Assembly (NCBI GenBank): GCA_947446025.1 | Contig: CANFEY010000034.1 | Location: forward strand, 1-49,009 | Direction of reading: 5' to 3' | Source: Bryobacterales bacterium | Lineage (GTDB): Bacteria; Acidobacteriota; Terriglobia; Bryobacterales; Bryobacteraceae | Length of the DNA: 49,009 nucleotides | Shown: piece by piece, positions 27,888 to 37,333 of the stretch | Layout: each line of letters opens with the position of its first letter | How positions within the stretch are numbered: position 1 is the first letter of the stretch | The notes under the pieces: generated by a model | Database searches by the model: none | Seen by the model: only the letters and a program-made list of their open reading frames with translations | Told to the model about the DNA's origin: nothing | Position numbers and translations under genes: made by a program

Positions 27888-29240
27888 GTGCTGCTGTTGC
27901 TTCTGCTGCTCGCAATCCCCGCAGCGGCGGAGAGCGTGGAAATCCTCCGCGACCGATACGGCACTCCGCACATCTACGCCGAAACTCCCGCGGGGGCGGC
28001 CTTCGGAGCGGGCTACGCGCAGGCCGAAGACCGGCCGGAGGCGCTGCTCAAAAACCTTTCCCTGCCAGAGGAATCCATCGCGCTGAACCCGGAGGTCCGC
28101 GCTCTGGTAGACGCCTACGCGGCGGGCGCGAACCGCGTCTTCGGAGAAGCTCGCGTGACGGCTGCGCAGGTGGCCGCGTTTTCGCGCCGTGCCTACACGT
28201 GGATCCATGGATCGAACGATCTGTTTCTGCCCCCATCGCGGACCGCTTCGAAATCTGTTCTCGCGATCCTTGACCCCATTGCGGATTGGGACGCGCCGGA
28301 TCGTCCCTATGAAATGTCGCTTTATGCGGGCGGGTTGGCGCTGGCAGGTGTCGCGCCGGTGGGAATGCCGTTTCCAGTGGTTGGCCACTCCCGGCATGTC
28401 GCGATCGCGTGGTCGGGAGATGCCGAGCTGGCTGGACCGCGCGCGCTGGAGGAAACATGGGCGCTTCTGACAGCGCGTTCGATGGAAGATATCCAAAGCG
28501 CCGTGGCGATGGCCCAGATTCCGGGCCGTCTCGCTTGCGGGACTTCGGCTGGCGAATTGTGCGCACAAGGCGCGCGAACGATGGTTCAAGAAAAGCTGCG
28601 TGTGCAACAGACATGGTCCTTCGCGAACGTGGAGGCGCTGGCGTTCAACACCGAGGTAGACAAGGCCGACGTGTGGCAGCGCTTGCTCTCTCGCGTCGCG
28701 CCAACGGACCGCTTCGCGCGCGTGATCACCAACTGGAATCGCCGGGCCGAAGCGAGTTCGCGCGGGGCATTGGCGTTCTACCTGTTCAAAATGGAGTTGG
28801 GGCGCGATGCCAGCCAACCTGAGCCGTCTGATTCCCTCAGCCCCGCCCGCATCCTATCGGCGCTGACGCGCGCGCAGGACCGCCTTGAAACGCAGCTCGA
28901 CTTCAACGCCACGTGGGGATCGGAGTTTCGCATAACACGCGACGGCTCGCGGACATCGTATGCGGCGAGCGGAGGCAATCTTCCCGAAGCCGGCATCGCA
29001 ACGCCGCGCGCGCTCAACTTCACCGGCAGCCGGGCACACGCGGGTCAAGCAGCCCCGCGCATTGTGGAGTTGTCGGCGACTCCGAATGCGACGTCGTTGC
29101 TGTTGCCAGGACTCACGGATGATCCGGGCTCGCAGCACTTTGAAGATCAAGCGGGCCTGGTGAAGCCGAAGCCGACGTACTTCGGCAACCGCCGTGAGTT
29201 GGAGCGCGCGGCAAGTTCGCGGAAGCTGCTGACGTTTTGA
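27888..29240 (+). CDS. Compact penicillin-acylase-family (S45) Ntn hydrolase, secreted
   Basis: A GTG start preceded by GGAGG (spacing 6) gives 450 residues with a signal peptide (MLLLLLLLAIPAAAES). The S45 fold is indicated by EILRDRYGTPHIYAET, GAGYAQAEDR and HGSND, whose Ser109 would be the N-terminal nucleophile after autocleavage, then RTASKSVLAILDPIADW. Typical acylases are 700-800 residues with a roughly 200-residue alpha chain; here the alpha part is only about 95 residues and the beta part is also short. The protein is therefore a minimal or degenerate member. Possible substrates are N-acyl amino acids or acyl-homoserine lactones, by family only. Its stop codon lies just before the mazE promoter. 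Confidence 0.75.
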   Translation: MLLLLLLLAIPAAAESVEILRDRYGTPHIYAETPAGAAFGAGYAQAEDRPEALLKNLSLPEESIALNPEVRALVDAYAAGANRVFGEARVTAAQVAAFSRRAYTWIHGSNDLFLPPSRTASKSVLAILDPIADWDAPDRPYEMSLYAGGLALAGVAPVGMPFPVVGHSRHVAIAWSGDAELAGPRALEETWALLTARSMEDIQSAVAMAQIPGRLACGTSAGELCAQGARTMVQEKLRVQQTWSFANVEALAFNTEVDKADVWQRLLSRVAPTDRFARVITNWNRRAEASSRGALAFYLFKMELGRDASQPEPSDSLSPARILSALTRAQDRLETQLDFNATWGSEFRITRDGSRTSYAASGGNLPEAGIATPRALNFTGSRAHAGQAAPRIVELSATPNATSLLLPGLTDDPGSQHFEDQAGLVKPKPTYFGNRRELERAASSRKLLTF

Positions 29241-29241
29241 C

Positions 29242-29270
29242 TTGACGCTCATGCAGGTGTGGAATAACAT
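29242..29270 (+). promoter_or_regulatory. Promoter of the mazEF-like operon
   Basis: TTGACG (29242-29247), an exact 17 bp spacer and TAACAT (29265-29270) begin two bases after the upstream gene's stop. The GTG start of the antitoxin is at 29281, 10 bp after the -10 box, so transcription would begin about 3-5 nt before it, giving a near-leaderless mRNA. Confidence 0.6.
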
Positions 29271-29280
29271 TGTTAGTACA

Positions 29281-29544
29281 GTGAGAGCGATTCACGTCAG
29301 CATCCGCCAGATTGGCAACTCACAGGGGGTGGTAATCCCAAAGCCGGTTCTCGCTCAGTTGGGCCTCAACCGTGAGGAAGGTGCGGAGATGAGCATTGAG
29401 GCAGGTGCCTTGGTCTTGCGTCCGTCGGCCAAACCGGTCCGTGTTGGTTGGGCCGAAGCGGCCAAGAAAATAGCCGAGGCTGGTGACGACGAACTGGTGA
29501 TGGGCGAGTTCGGGAACGCGGACGATGAGGAGTTGACTTGGTAA
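29281..29544 (+). CDS. mazE: MazE/AbrB-type antitoxin
   Basis: From GTG 29281 this is an 87-residue antitoxin with an N-terminal AbrB/SpoVT swapped-hairpin DNA-binding domain (IRQIGNSQGVVIPKPVLAQLGL) and an acidic C-terminal tail (FGNADDEELTW) expected to wrap the toxin. The longer frame from 29242 would run through the predicted promoter and was rejected. It overlaps the toxin gene by 7 bp. Such antitoxins bind their own promoter, so autoregulation is likely. The symbol denotes family; the pair could equally be called PemI/ChpI type. Confidence 0.85.
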   Translation: MRAIHVSIRQIGNSQGVVIPKPVLAQLGLNREEGAEMSIEAGALVLRPSAKPVRVGWAEAAKKIAEAGDDELVMGEFGNADDEELTW

Positions 29545-29858
29545 GGCGGGGTGAAATTTGGCTGGTCAACCTTGACCCCACCGTCGGCAGCGAAATCAAG
29601 AAGACTCGGCCCTGTGTGGTAGTTTCGCCCGAGGCAATGCATGACTTCTTGCGCACGGTGATCGTGGCTCCGATGACGACCAAAGGCCGTCCGGCTCCAT
29701 TCAGGATCGCCGCAATTCACGCGGGAGAAAAGGGACTCATCCTGTTGGATCAGATGCGTTCCGTCGACAAGATGCGGCTTGTGCGGAAACTGGGAATAGT
29801 CCCAGCCAAGACGCTTGCGTCGACACTGACCACGCTGCAAGAAACGTTTGCCGCGTGA
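29538..29858 (+). CDS. mazF: MazF/PemK-type endoribonuclease toxin
   Basis: This 106-residue protein has the MazF/PemK toxin fold. RRGEIWLVNLDPTVGSEIKKTRPCVVVSP carries the catalytic Arg (TRP) and substrate loop, TVIVAPMTTK the conserved Thr region, and LLDQMRSVDKMRL the C-terminal family motif. It cleaves mRNA at specific short sequences. The start is TTG, overlapping the antitoxin end, a usual way to keep toxin translation below antitoxin translation. Full length, with no visible disruption, so the module looks functional. Confidence 0.88.
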   Translation: MVRRGEIWLVNLDPTVGSEIKKTRPCVVVSPEAMHDFLRTVIVAPMTTKGRPAPFRIAAIHAGEKGLILLDQMRSVDKMRLVRKLGIVPAKTLASTLTTLQETFAA

Positions 29859-29916
29859 GTGGACGCTAGACCCGCCGATGGCGCGGTTGCTACGATAGCC
29901 TCTGGAGTCCTCCTTA

Positions 29917-30372
29917 ATGATCCGATTCAAAGTGAACGGGCAGAGCCGCGTGTTCGACGGCGATCCCGAGATGCCGCTGCTGTGGTACTTGCGCGATGAA
30001 GCGCAGATGACGGGAACCAAGTTTGGGTGCGGCATCGGCCAGTGCGGGTGCTGCACGGTGCTCAACAACGGTAAGGCGGCGCGCAGTTGCGTGACCACGA
30101 TGAAGGACGTGGAGAACGCCAGCGTCACCACCATCGAGGGACTCAGCAAGAATGGGCAGCATCCGGTGCAGAAGGCCTGGAAGCAGGCTAACGTGCCGCA
30201 GTGCGGATACTGCCAGAGCGGGCAGATGATGCAGGCTGCTTCGCTGCTGGCGGAGAAGCCCAAGCCGACCGATCAGGAGATCGACGCGGCGATGCAGGGC
30301 AACATCTGCCGCTGCGGGACGTATCAGCGGATACGGCAGGCGATTCACATCGCGGCAGGGGTGCGCGCATGA
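29917..30372 (+). CDS. Molybdenum hydroxylase [2Fe-2S] subunit (isoquinoline 1-oxidoreductase alpha-like)
   Basis: The 151-residue small subunit binds two [2Fe-2S] clusters. The plant-ferredoxin-type site is [10 protein letters not shown] plus Cys58 (Cys38, 43, 46, 58), and the second cluster uses [10 protein letters not shown] and GNICRCGTY. It passes electrons from the molybdopterin subunit encoded next, whose ATG overlaps its TGA. No FAD subunit gene follows, as in the isoquinoline oxidoreductase (IorAB) and related aldehyde-oxidising group, where electrons go to a membrane cytochrome or other carrier. GGAG lies about 10 nt before the ATG. Confidence 0.92.
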   Translation: MIRFKVNGQSRVFDGDPEMPLLWYLRDEAQMTGTKFGCGIGQCGCCTVLNNGKAARSCVTTMKDVENASVTTIEGLSKNGQHPVQKAWKQANVPQCGYCQSGQMMQAASLLAEKPKPTDQEIDAAMQGNICRCGTYQRIRQAIHIAAGVRA

Positions 30373-32609
30373 ACTCGATTCAAAAAGTCTCCCGGCGATC
30401 TTTCTTTGAAGGGATTTTCTCCACAGGCGCGCTGATTCTGGGCGCGCAGGTGTTGCCCGAATCGTTGCTTGCGGGCGACGTGGACAACGCCACCTGGCAT
30501 CCCAGCGTGTACTTAGGCATCAATCCGGACGGCACCGTGATCGCGCTGACGCATCGGTCGGAGATGGGCACAGGCATCCGCACTGCACTGCCGATGGTGC
30601 TGGCTGATGAGCTGGAAGCGGACTGGAAGCATGTCCGCATTGAGCAGGGCATCGGCGACAAGAAGTACGGAGATCAGAATACGGACGGGTCGTGCAGCAT
30701 CCGCGACTTCTACACGGCGTTCCGCGAGGCGGGCGCGTCGGCTCGGCTGATGCTGGAGCGCGCGGCGGCGGCGAAGTGGAATGTGCCGGCGGCGGAGTGC
30801 AAGGCGCAGTTGCATCAGGTGGTCCACAAGTCGGGCAAGAAGCTCGGCTACGGAGAACTGGCGGCGCTGGCTGCCAAGCAGGCGGTTCCGCAGAAGGCAG
30901 AGCTGAAGCTGAAGACGCCGGCGGAGTTCCGCTACATCGGCAAGGACGTTGCCATCACGGACATGGACGCGATCCTTACCGGCAAGGCGGTCTTCGGCAT
31001 GGACGCGCGGGTGCCGGGTATGGTGTTCGCGTCGGTGCAACGCTCGCCTGTGTATGGCGGAACGCTGGTGTCGTTCGACGATACCGAAGCCAAGAAGGTC
31101 AAGGGCGTTTCGGGGACGGCTACCATTGAGCGCTTCAAGGCTCCGCACAATTTCCAGGCGTTGGGAGGCGTGGCGGTGATCGCGGACAGCACGTGGGCCG
31201 CGATGCAGGGGCGCAAGAAGCTGCAAGTGAAGTGGGACTCCGGCACCCACGCGGGGTTTGATTCGGCGGCGTACAAGGACGAACTGCTGGCCACGGCGCG
31301 GCAGCCGCAGAAGGTGATGCGCGCGGTGGGCAACGTGGACGCGGAGTTCGCCAAGGGAGGCAAGACGCTGGACGCCAGCTACTATGTGCCGCTGCTCTCT
31401 CACGCTCCCATGGAGCCGCCGGTTGCGGTGGCGGACTTCAAGAACGGCAAAGTTACGGTGTGGACGTGCACGCAGAATCCGCAGGCGGTGCAGGACACCG
31501 TGGCGGGCGCAGTGGGCATTAAGCCGGAAGACGTGACCTGCAACGTGACGCTGCTGGGCGGCGGCTTCGGGCGCAAGTCCAAGCCTGACTACGCGGCGGA
31601 GGCTGCGATCCTATCGAAGCAACTCGGCAAGCCGGTGAAGGTAGTTTGGAGCCGCGAGGACGACATCCAGCACGACTTCTATCACTCCACCGGCGGCATG
31701 TATCTAAAGGCGGCGGTGGGCGCGAACGGCAAGCCCACGGCATGGCTGCAGCGCAGCGTATTCCCGTCCATCGGCAGTACCTTCGATGACACGGCGCAGT
31801 ACGCGATGGACCTTGAGATGGGGCTGGGCTGGATCGATCTGCCGTTCGACATCGCGAATCATCAGGCGGAGAACGGGCCGGCGAAGCACCATGTGCGCAT
31901 CGGTTGGATGCGGTCGGTGGCGAACATTTACCACGCGTTCGCGATTCATTCGTTTGTGGATGAACTGGCTGCGGCGGCGGGGCGGGACCGTGTGGAGTAT
32001 TTGCTGGACCTGATCGGGCCCGGGCGCAAGATCGACATCAAGACTACGCCTCCGTATTGGAACCACAACCAACCGCAGGAGAAGTATCCGGTGGATACAG
32101 CGCGTCTGCGGCGGGTAATCGAAGTGGCGGCGGAGAAGTCGGGCTGGGCGAACAAGAAGCCCAGCAAGAATCGCGCGCTGGGGATTGCCGCGCATCGTAG
32201 CTTCCTGACGTATGTGGCCACGGTGGTGGAGATCGAAATCGACGACCAGGGCAGGCTGACCATTCCGGAGATGCACTTCGCGGTGGACGCGGGGCAGATC
32301 ATTCACCCGGAGCGTGCGCGGGCGCAGATGGAAGGCTCGGGCGTGTTCGGAACTTCCATCGCGATGATGGGCGAGATCACGGCGAAGAACGGCGCGATCG
32401 AACAGTCCAACTTCAACAACTATCCGGTGGCGCGCATGCCGGAGGCTCCGCGGCAGGTGCACGTGCATCTGATCCCGAGCAACGAGCTCCCGGCGGGCAT
32501 CGGCGAACCGGGTGTTCCTCCAGTGGCCCCAGCCATCACCAACGCGATCTTCGCGGCCACGGGAAAGCGCATCCGCGAGTTGCCGGTGCGTAAGACCAAG
32601 CTCGTCTAG
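30369..32609 (+). CDS. Molybdopterin-binding subunit (isoquinoline 1-oxidoreductase beta-like), Tat-exported
   Basis: From ATG 30369 this is a 746-residue catalytic subunit of the xanthine dehydrogenase superfamily, IorB subgroup. A Tat leader ([11 protein letters not shown], then a hydrophobic stretch) indicates periplasmic location, co-exported with the iron-sulfur partner. Molybdopterin motifs include the GGGFGRKS segment, [13 protein letters not shown] near 350 and [15 protein letters not shown] near the C-terminus with the probable catalytic Glu (GIGEPGVPP). The longer frame from 30201 lies in the small-subunit gene and was discarded. The substrate is probably an N-heterocycle or aldehyde; this cannot be refined from sequence. 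Confidence 0.92.
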   Translation: MNSIQKVSRRSFFEGIFSTGALILGAQVLPESLLAGDVDNATWHPSVYLGINPDGTVIALTHRSEMGTGIRTALPMVLADELEADWKHVRIEQGIGDKKYGDQNTDGSCSIRDFYTAFREAGASARLMLERAAAAKWNVPAAECKAQLHQVVHKSGKKLGYGELAALAAKQAVPQKAELKLKTPAEFRYIGKDVAITDMDAILTGKAVFGMDARVPGMVFASVQRSPVYGGTLVSFDDTEAKKVKGVSGTATIERFKAPHNFQALGGVAVIADSTWAAMQGRKKLQVKWDSGTHAGFDSAAYKDELLATARQPQKVMRAVGNVDAEFAKGGKTLDASYYVPLLSHAPMEPPVAVADFKNGKVTVWTCTQNPQAVQDTVAGAVGIKPEDVTCNVTLLGGGFGRKSKPDYAAEAAILSKQLGKPVKVVWSREDDIQHDFYHSTGGMYLKAAVGANGKPTAWLQRSVFPSIGSTFDDTAQYAMDLEMGLGWIDLPFDIANHQAENGPAKHHVRIGWMRSVANIYHAFAIHSFVDELAAAAGRDRVEYLLDLIGPGRKIDIKTTPPYWNHNQPQEKYPVDTARLRRVIEVAAEKSGWANKKPSKNRALGIAAHRSFLTYVATVVEIEIDDQGRLTIPEMHFAVDAGQIIHPERARAQMEGSGVFGTSIAMMGEITAKNGAIEQSNFNNYPVARMPEAPRQVHVHLIPSNELPAGIGEPGVPPVAPAITNAIFAATGKRIRELPVRKTKLV

Positions 32610-32610
32610 G

Positions 32611-32629
32611 TAGGCTCGCCTAGTTAGGC
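32611..32629. terminator. Small alternating hairpin after the molybdenum hydroxylase genes
   Basis: TAGGC-TC-GCCTA-GT-TAGGC directly after the stop at 32609 can form two mutually exclusive 5 bp hairpins. There is no T tract and the stems are short, so a weak terminator or processing site is only a possibility. Confidence 0.25.
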
Positions 32630-32678
32630 GGTGGCAAGCCTGGGCCTCATCGGCTATGATGACCGGGAGGTATTTCCC

Positions 32679-33929
32679 ATGAAACTCGCATTCCGTTTGA
32701 TCCTGTTCACTGTGGCCGTGTCTGTGACGGCCGCATCGTTGCCTAGCGCGAAGCCGGAAGACGTCGGCATGTCGTCGGAGCGTTTGGTACGTATCCAGGA
32801 AATGCTGCAGCGCCGCATTGCCGCGGGAGAAATGGCGGGCGCGTCGGCGGTGGTGGTGCGCAAGGGCAAGGTGGTGTACCAGACCTATCAAGGCGTCATG
32901 GATCTGGAGTCCAAGAAGCCGGTGACTGCGGACACCATGTTCCGCGTGGCGTCGATGACCAAGCCCATCACCAGCGCGGCGCTGATGATGATGGTGGAGG
33001 AGGGCAAGGTTCATCTGAACGATCCGGTGTCGCGCTATATTCCGGAGTTCAAGAGCTTGAAGGTGGCGGTGCAGTCGGGGCCCGCGGCTCCGGCAGCAAC
33101 TACGGGCGGTCGCGGGGGAGCGCCGCAGTTCTATACGATGCCTCCGACTCGCGAGGTCACGGTGAAGGATCTGCTCACGCACGTTTCGGGCTTGGCCAGC
33201 GGCACGATGAGCAACAGCACGGTGCAGACGATTGCCCGCAAGCAGGGCGAGAAGCTGGCGGATTACATCCCGAGGCTCGGTGTCACGGCGCTGGAGTTTC
33301 AACCCGGCACACGTTGGGCGTACAGCGCGCAGGCGGGGCATGACACGCTGGGGCGCATCGTGGAGATCGCGAGCGGGATGCCGCTGGACAAATTCTTCCA
33401 GACGCGGATTTTCGATCCGCTGGGCATGAAGGACATTGCCTTCTGGCCGAGCGACGCGAACTGGCCGCGCGTGGCGAGCGTATACAATCTGGCGCAGGGT
33501 AAGCTGAACAAGAATGCGAATCCGAACGGCATGTCGAGCCCGATCTACTTCATGGGCAGCGGCGGGTTGATCTCGACGCCGCTCGACTACATTCCATTCG
33601 GCGCGATGCTGGCGAATGGCGGGTCGCTGAACGGCAAGCAGGTGATGGGCAAGAAGACGGTAGAGATGATGAGCGCGATGCACGTGCCGGATACGCTGCC
33701 AGGGCGCGGGCCCGGCGAGGGCTATGGGCTCGGCGTGCGCGTGGTCACCGATCACGCGAAGAATGGGACGATGCTGTCGAACGGAACGTTCGGATGGAGC
33801 GGGGTTTACGGCACGCACTTTTTCGTGGACCCGGTAGAGGGCGTGGTGGGCGTGCTGATGGTGCAGACGGCGAACCAGGAAGTGAACCGGGATTTCGAGA
33901 ACTTGGTGGCGCAGGCTATTGTGCAGTAG
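32679..33929 (+). CDS. Serine hydrolase, class C beta-lactamase/esterase family, secreted
   Basis: ATG 32679 was chosen because it follows GGGAGG and starts a signal peptide (MKLAFRLILFTVAVSVTAAS); the GTG at 32631 has no Shine-Dalgarno sequence. The 416-residue protein has the SxxK motif (Ser92-M-T-Lys95), a Tyr motif in RWAYSAQAG in place of canonical Y-x-N, and FGWSGVYG in the HTG/KTG position, the pattern of EstB-type esterases rather than true beta-lactamases. A loop rich in Gly/Pro/Ala (about 147-165) interrupts the domain. It probably hydrolyses small esters or peptides in the periplasm. A TATGAT box at 32655-32660 may be its -10 element. Confidence 0.88.
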   Translation: MKLAFRLILFTVAVSVTAASLPSAKPEDVGMSSERLVRIQEMLQRRIAAGEMAGASAVVVRKGKVVYQTYQGVMDLESKKPVTADTMFRVASMTKPITSAALMMMVEEGKVHLNDPVSRYIPEFKSLKVAVQSGPAAPAATTGGRGGAPQFYTMPPTREVTVKDLLTHVSGLASGTMSNSTVQTIARKQGEKLADYIPRLGVTALEFQPGTRWAYSAQAGHDTLGRIVEIASGMPLDKFFQTRIFDPLGMKDIAFWPSDANWPRVASVYNLAQGKLNKNANPNGMSSPIYFMGSGGLISTPLDYIPFGAMLANGGSLNGKQVMGKKTVEMMSAMHVPDTLPGRGPGEGYGLGVRVVTDHAKNGTMLSNGTFGWSGVYGTHFFVDPVEGVVGVLMVQTANQEVNRDFENLVAQAIVQ

Positions 33930-34340
33930 GTCGGTTTTGGCGGCTGTAAACGGGATGTGATTGAGAAAGCTGGGGTTGCGGGGCTGCGGAGAGCGGAAAG
34001 TTCGTTTTGTAATTTTGCATGTTGCTCGCGCGGCTCGTGGGTGGCCGGGGCGGTTGAGGGCGCTCATTTCGGGATGAGTATAGCGGGTCCCAGTGGCGGG
34101 GCGGTGTGAGAATTTGGGGAAGTGTACGAAATGAACCGAGAAAGTTCGTTCGCGAGGCGGGTTTAGGCATCACGGCGGCCATCCTGTTCTTGGTTCGCAA
34201 GGCCGCCGGCTTCATATTCAGACTATTATTTGTGGCGTTCATTTCCATTTGGGAAATCAAGAGGCGTCTGTCGGCTCCCTGACGGTCGCCGTTCAGTGCT
34301 GGGTAGCTTGGTGGTGCTGCTTCGGTAGGCACACTACGGT
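33930..34340. other. 411 bp intergenic region without a supported gene
   Basis: The convergent gap between the serine hydrolase and the GT-C-like membrane protein contains no convincing reading frame. It holds the dispersed repeat copy B (34264-34303) and an 11 bp direct repeat, GAAAGTTCGTT, at 33996-34006 and 34140-34150. A minus-strand TATACT lies 9 bp before an ATG at 34067, but the frame behind it is antisense to the hydrolase. It looks like degraded former coding or repeat sequence. Confidence 0.5.
34264..34303 (+). repeat. Dispersed approximately 40 bp repeat, copy B
   Basis: This copy matches copy C (45140-45179) at 39 of 40 bases and the inverted copy A (5878-5917) with two internal mismatches plus the first base. 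The core contains an imperfect hairpin, CTGACGG-TCG-CCGTTCAG (one bulged T). Confidence 0.8.
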
Positions 34341-36086
34341 TCACGGCTGCTGGGCTGCCGGGCCAGAGGTGAATCGATAGGGAACAGTGGCGCGGGGGTC
34401 CCGATCCGGCTCCACGACGACGGCTTGGCGGTCGGGGAAGTGGCGGACCAATGCATCGGTCTCGGGTCCCAGGTCGCGGGCCCAGATGACCTTGGCTTGG
34501 CTGAGATTCGCTTCGTTGTACACCCACTCCCTATCGATATTGTGATCGTTGGCGTAACGAACAATCACCAGGAATTTGCCAGGGCCGCTACTGAGGCTTG
34601 ATTGCACAGCGGCCCGGTCGTAGTCACCAGGCATGGAGGCACTCCAGTCAAGGAACGTCGACTGAAGCTCCAGCTCCAATGGCCGCGCAAGAACCCGGAC
34701 GCCAACCATTGCGACGGTAACCGCGACGATTCCCCGCACGAGGAAACGTCCCAACGGACGATCCCGCCACTTCCATTCCCACAGACGGCTCATGGCCAGG
34801 ACCACTACAGCATAGAAAGAACATGCCGCGGGCCCGAAGTAGTGCGGCCGGATTGCCCAGGCGATGCACATGTGTCCAACCGCCAGCACCAGGGCACCCA
34901 AGAGCGGCAGCCCCAGCTTACGATTCCACAAAACCGAGGGCGCGAGGATCAGCGGAACAGCCAGCACGGGACCGAGATAAAAATAGGAGATCACTTGCGC
35001 TTTTATAAAAAGCGTTTTCAATACATCCAGAAAGGAGTGCGGCGTGTCGACAAAGGCAAGTGATCGGTCGAGGTAGAAGACTCTCATCGTGTCGTTATTG
35101 TATTCGTGAGCAGGGGGGGCCTTGCTCCAATAGGTCAGGCCCTGCGCGCTGTACAAGCGGATGTTGAGCATTTGCGGAGTTTCGAGCGCGTTCCCCGTGA
35201 CCCGCCAGTTGTAATAGGCGAGAGCTCCCGCTCCGGCGAGTAATACCAGACAGAGCGGAAGAATCTGCCGGATCCGTTGGTCGCGCAGGTCCCGGTCGCG
35301 AAGCAGCCAAACAAGGAGGGCAATGCCGAAGGGAAGGCTATACAACAGGCCCTCGAGCGGTCGGCTGGCGGCAAGAAGGATGAGACCCAGACCGAAGAGC
35401 ACCGCGTCTCCGGGGTTTTGCCGCCGGAAGATTCGAGGAAGGCTGCCGGCAACAAGCGCTCCCCCGATGGCACCCGGAGCACCTCCCCAGTAACTGTTCA
35501 TCCAATAGCTGAACAGGCCGAGGCGCAGGACCGCTAGAGAGGCACCCAAGAGGGCCCAGTGCGGCGGTAGCCATCCCCGAAGCATCCAGAGGAGGGCTGC
35601 GCAGAGCAGGCCCATGCTGAGCAGGACTCCGGCCCACGGGCGTCCGGTGAGGAAACTTCCTGCGGCCAGAAAGATTCCCTGGGCGGGGGGATACATGGAC
35701 GCATAGGTGGGCTGTTGAAGAGTGTGGAAGCTCTCAAAAAACTTCCAGAATGGGTCGGGCGGGTTGGTTACTCGCCCATGCAGAAACGTGTCCCCGGCCA
35801 GCAGATAACTGTACTCGTCATGGATGGACGGTTGCGGCGTACCCAGGAGGGGGTGAACTGCCAGACGCAATAGGACCGGAGCCACGGAGATCAGCAGCAG
35901 CGAGAGAACGGGCCGTCCCGCCAGTTTTCGGAAGAACGCCTCTAAGGGTTGGAATACGCGATCAAAGCCGCGAGGCAGGACCAGGGCCACGGCAATCGCA
36001 AGCACGACGGCGCAGCATTCCCAGAACCGAATGGACGCGGAGGCTTCCAGCCAAACGAGGTCGAGCCAGCCAAACCAATCGGTCAT
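34341..36086 (-). CDS. Polytopic membrane protein, GT-C glycosyltransferase-like
   Basis: The 581-residue protein has about ten hydrophobic helices and a C-terminal soluble domain of about 110 residues (from about 470). An early loop, SIHDEYSYLLAGD, with an acidic pair after the first helices, resembles the catalytic loop of GT-C glycosyltransferases (the GT39/PMT and ArnT type), followed by TYASMYPPAQG. The usual donor would be a polyprenyl-phosphate sugar. The match is by architecture, so activity is tentative. It starts 16 bp after the MFS transporter gene on the same strand, suggesting co-transcription without obvious functional connection. Confidence 0.65.
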   Translation of the reverse strand: MTDWFGWLDLVWLEASASIRFWECCAVVLAIAVALVLPRGFDRVFQPLEAFFRKLAGRPVLSLLLISVAPVLLRLAVHPLLGTPQPSIHDEYSYLLAGDTFLHGRVTNPPDPFWKFFESFHTLQQPTYASMYPPAQGIFLAAGSFLTGRPWAGVLLSMGLLCAALLWMLRGWLPPHWALLGASLAVLRLGLFSYWMNSYWGGAPGAIGGALVAGSLPRIFRRQNPGDAVLFGLGLILLAASRPLEGLLYSLPFGIALLVWLLRDRDLRDQRIRQILPLCLVLLAGAGALAYYNWRVTGNALETPQMLNIRLYSAQGLTYWSKAPPAHEYNNDTMRVFYLDRSLAFVDTPHSFLDVLKTLFIKAQVISYFYLGPVLAVPLILAPSVLWNRKLGLPLLGALVLAVGHMCIAWAIRPHYFGPAACSFYAVVVLAMSRLWEWKWRDRPLGRFLVRGIVAVTVAMVGVRVLARPLELELQSTFLDWSASMPGDYDRAAVQSSLSSGPGKFLVIVRYANDHNIDREWVYNEANLSQAKVIWARDLGPETDALVRHFPDRQAVVVEPDRDPRATVPYRFTSGPAAQQP

Positions 36087-36102
36087 GTTTCAGGCCGATC
36101 CT

Positions 36103-37308
36103 TCATGCTGCGCTACTTTCGGGCTCAGTCTCCCAGGGCTTGCTGAGCTGCCACCAGGCCAGTGTGCCGAGCGCGGGGAGCAAGCTCATGGAGACGAAGC
36201 ACCAGGTGTGCCAGCCGCCGTCGAACCAGCGGCCGTAGAGGGGGAGGATTAGGAGTTGCACCGCGCCCCAGGAGCCGCTGCCGATGCCGGCTACCATGCC
36301 GGTTTGTTCCTTGGGGAAGATGCGGGAGCCGACGCGGAGGCTCATGACTACGAAGCCGTCGGCGATGAAGGTGGCCCAGAAGAAGAGTGCGATGGTGATG
36401 GGGACGCTGCGGGTCATCGTCACGAACGCGATGGGGAGGCTGAGGACGGTCAGCAGAAGGAAGATGTTCTTGGGGCGGCTGGTGTGGGCGGCGTAGCGGT
36501 CGGCGATCCAGCCCCAGAAGAAGTAGCCGATTTCCCAGCCGACGAAGGGTATCCAGACTACGCGGCTGACTTCAATTTGCGAGAGGCCGAGGACGCGGTT
36601 GAGGTAGAGCGGGCTGAGGTAGCCGACTACGCCGAGGGCCATGCCTCCGAGGCCGAAGCTGGACATGATGACCCAGGTGCGGCGGTCGGCGAAGTTGGGC
36701 CAATCGATCTTGAGTTTGGCGCGTTTGTTGTGGACGGGCAGGAACGGGGGGCGCGCGACGAATTGCCACAGCACCAGCCAGACTAGGCCGAATGCGCCGG
36801 TGATGAGAAACGCGGACTGCCAGCCGTAGGCTAGGGCGATGGGGGTGACGATGAAAGGCGTGATGAGCGCTCCGAGGGAGGCTCCGCTGTAGCAGAGGGC
36901 CATGCCTCGGGATTGCTTGGTGGGTGGAAGGGCTTCAACGGCGGTGCGAAGGGCTCCGGGGAAGGCGGCTCCTTCGCCGAGGCCGAGGAAGCCGCGTGCG
37001 ATGGCGAATCCGAGGAAGGTGCCGACGTAGGCGTGGGAGGCGCTGGAGGCGGTCCAGAGGGCGACGGCCATGAGCATGCCGAGGCGGAGGCCGAGGTAGT
37101 CGATCACGGAACCCCATAGCGGGTTGGTGATCATGTAGGTGAGCGAGAAGACGGAGACGGCTTGCGCGTATTGGGCTTGAGTGAGGCCGGTATCGGCGAG
37201 GATGGTGGGGGAAAGAACAGCGAGCACTTGGCGGTCAATGTAGCTGAGCAACGTACACACCATCATGGTGGTGGGGGCTACCCAGATTCGCCAGCCGGAT
37301 TGATTCAT
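36103..37308 (-). CDS. MFS transporter (anion:cation symporter family-like)
   Basis: The 401-residue transporter has twelve predicted helices. Family motifs are the first-half SYIDRQVLAVLSPTI, the loop-2 motif WGSVIDYLGLRLGM (a G-x3-D-x2-G-x-R variant) and LGLGEGAAFPGALRT, all typical of the ACS/hexuronate (ExuT) group of organic-anion symporters. The substrate could be a sugar acid or another carboxylate. A minus-strand TAGACT lies 9 bp before the ATG. The gene is divergent from the dehydratase gene only 25 bp away, so the two share a very short control region. Confidence 0.88.
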   Translation of the reverse strand: MNQSGWRIWVAPTTMMVCTLLSYIDRQVLAVLSPTILADTGLTQAQYAQAVSVFSLTYMITNPLWGSVIDYLGLRLGMLMAVALWTASSASHAYVGTFLGFAIARGFLGLGEGAAFPGALRTAVEALPPTKQSRGMALCYSGASLGALITPFIVTPIALAYGWQSAFLITGAFGLVWLVLWQFVARPPFLPVHNKRAKLKIDWPNFADRRTWVIMSSFGLGGMALGVVGYLSPLYLNRVLGLSQIEVSRVVWIPFVGWEIGYFFWGWIADRYAAHTSRPKNIFLLLTVLSLPIAFVTMTRSVPITIALFFWATFIADGFVVMSLRVGSRIFPKEQTGMVAGIGSGSWGAVQLLILPLYGRWFDGGWHTWCFVSMSLLPALGTLAWWQLSKPWETEPESSAA

Positions 37309-37333
37309 TGTCCGGTCAGTCTATCATGTACAG

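Noticed and set aside
31704-34067. 787-codon minus-strand open frame with a TATACT nine bases before its ATG
   Set aside because: It is antisense to the molybdenum hydroxylase and the serine hydrolase, which have clear domains; its product is His/Arg-rich low-complexity sequence typical of a GC-rich shadow frame.
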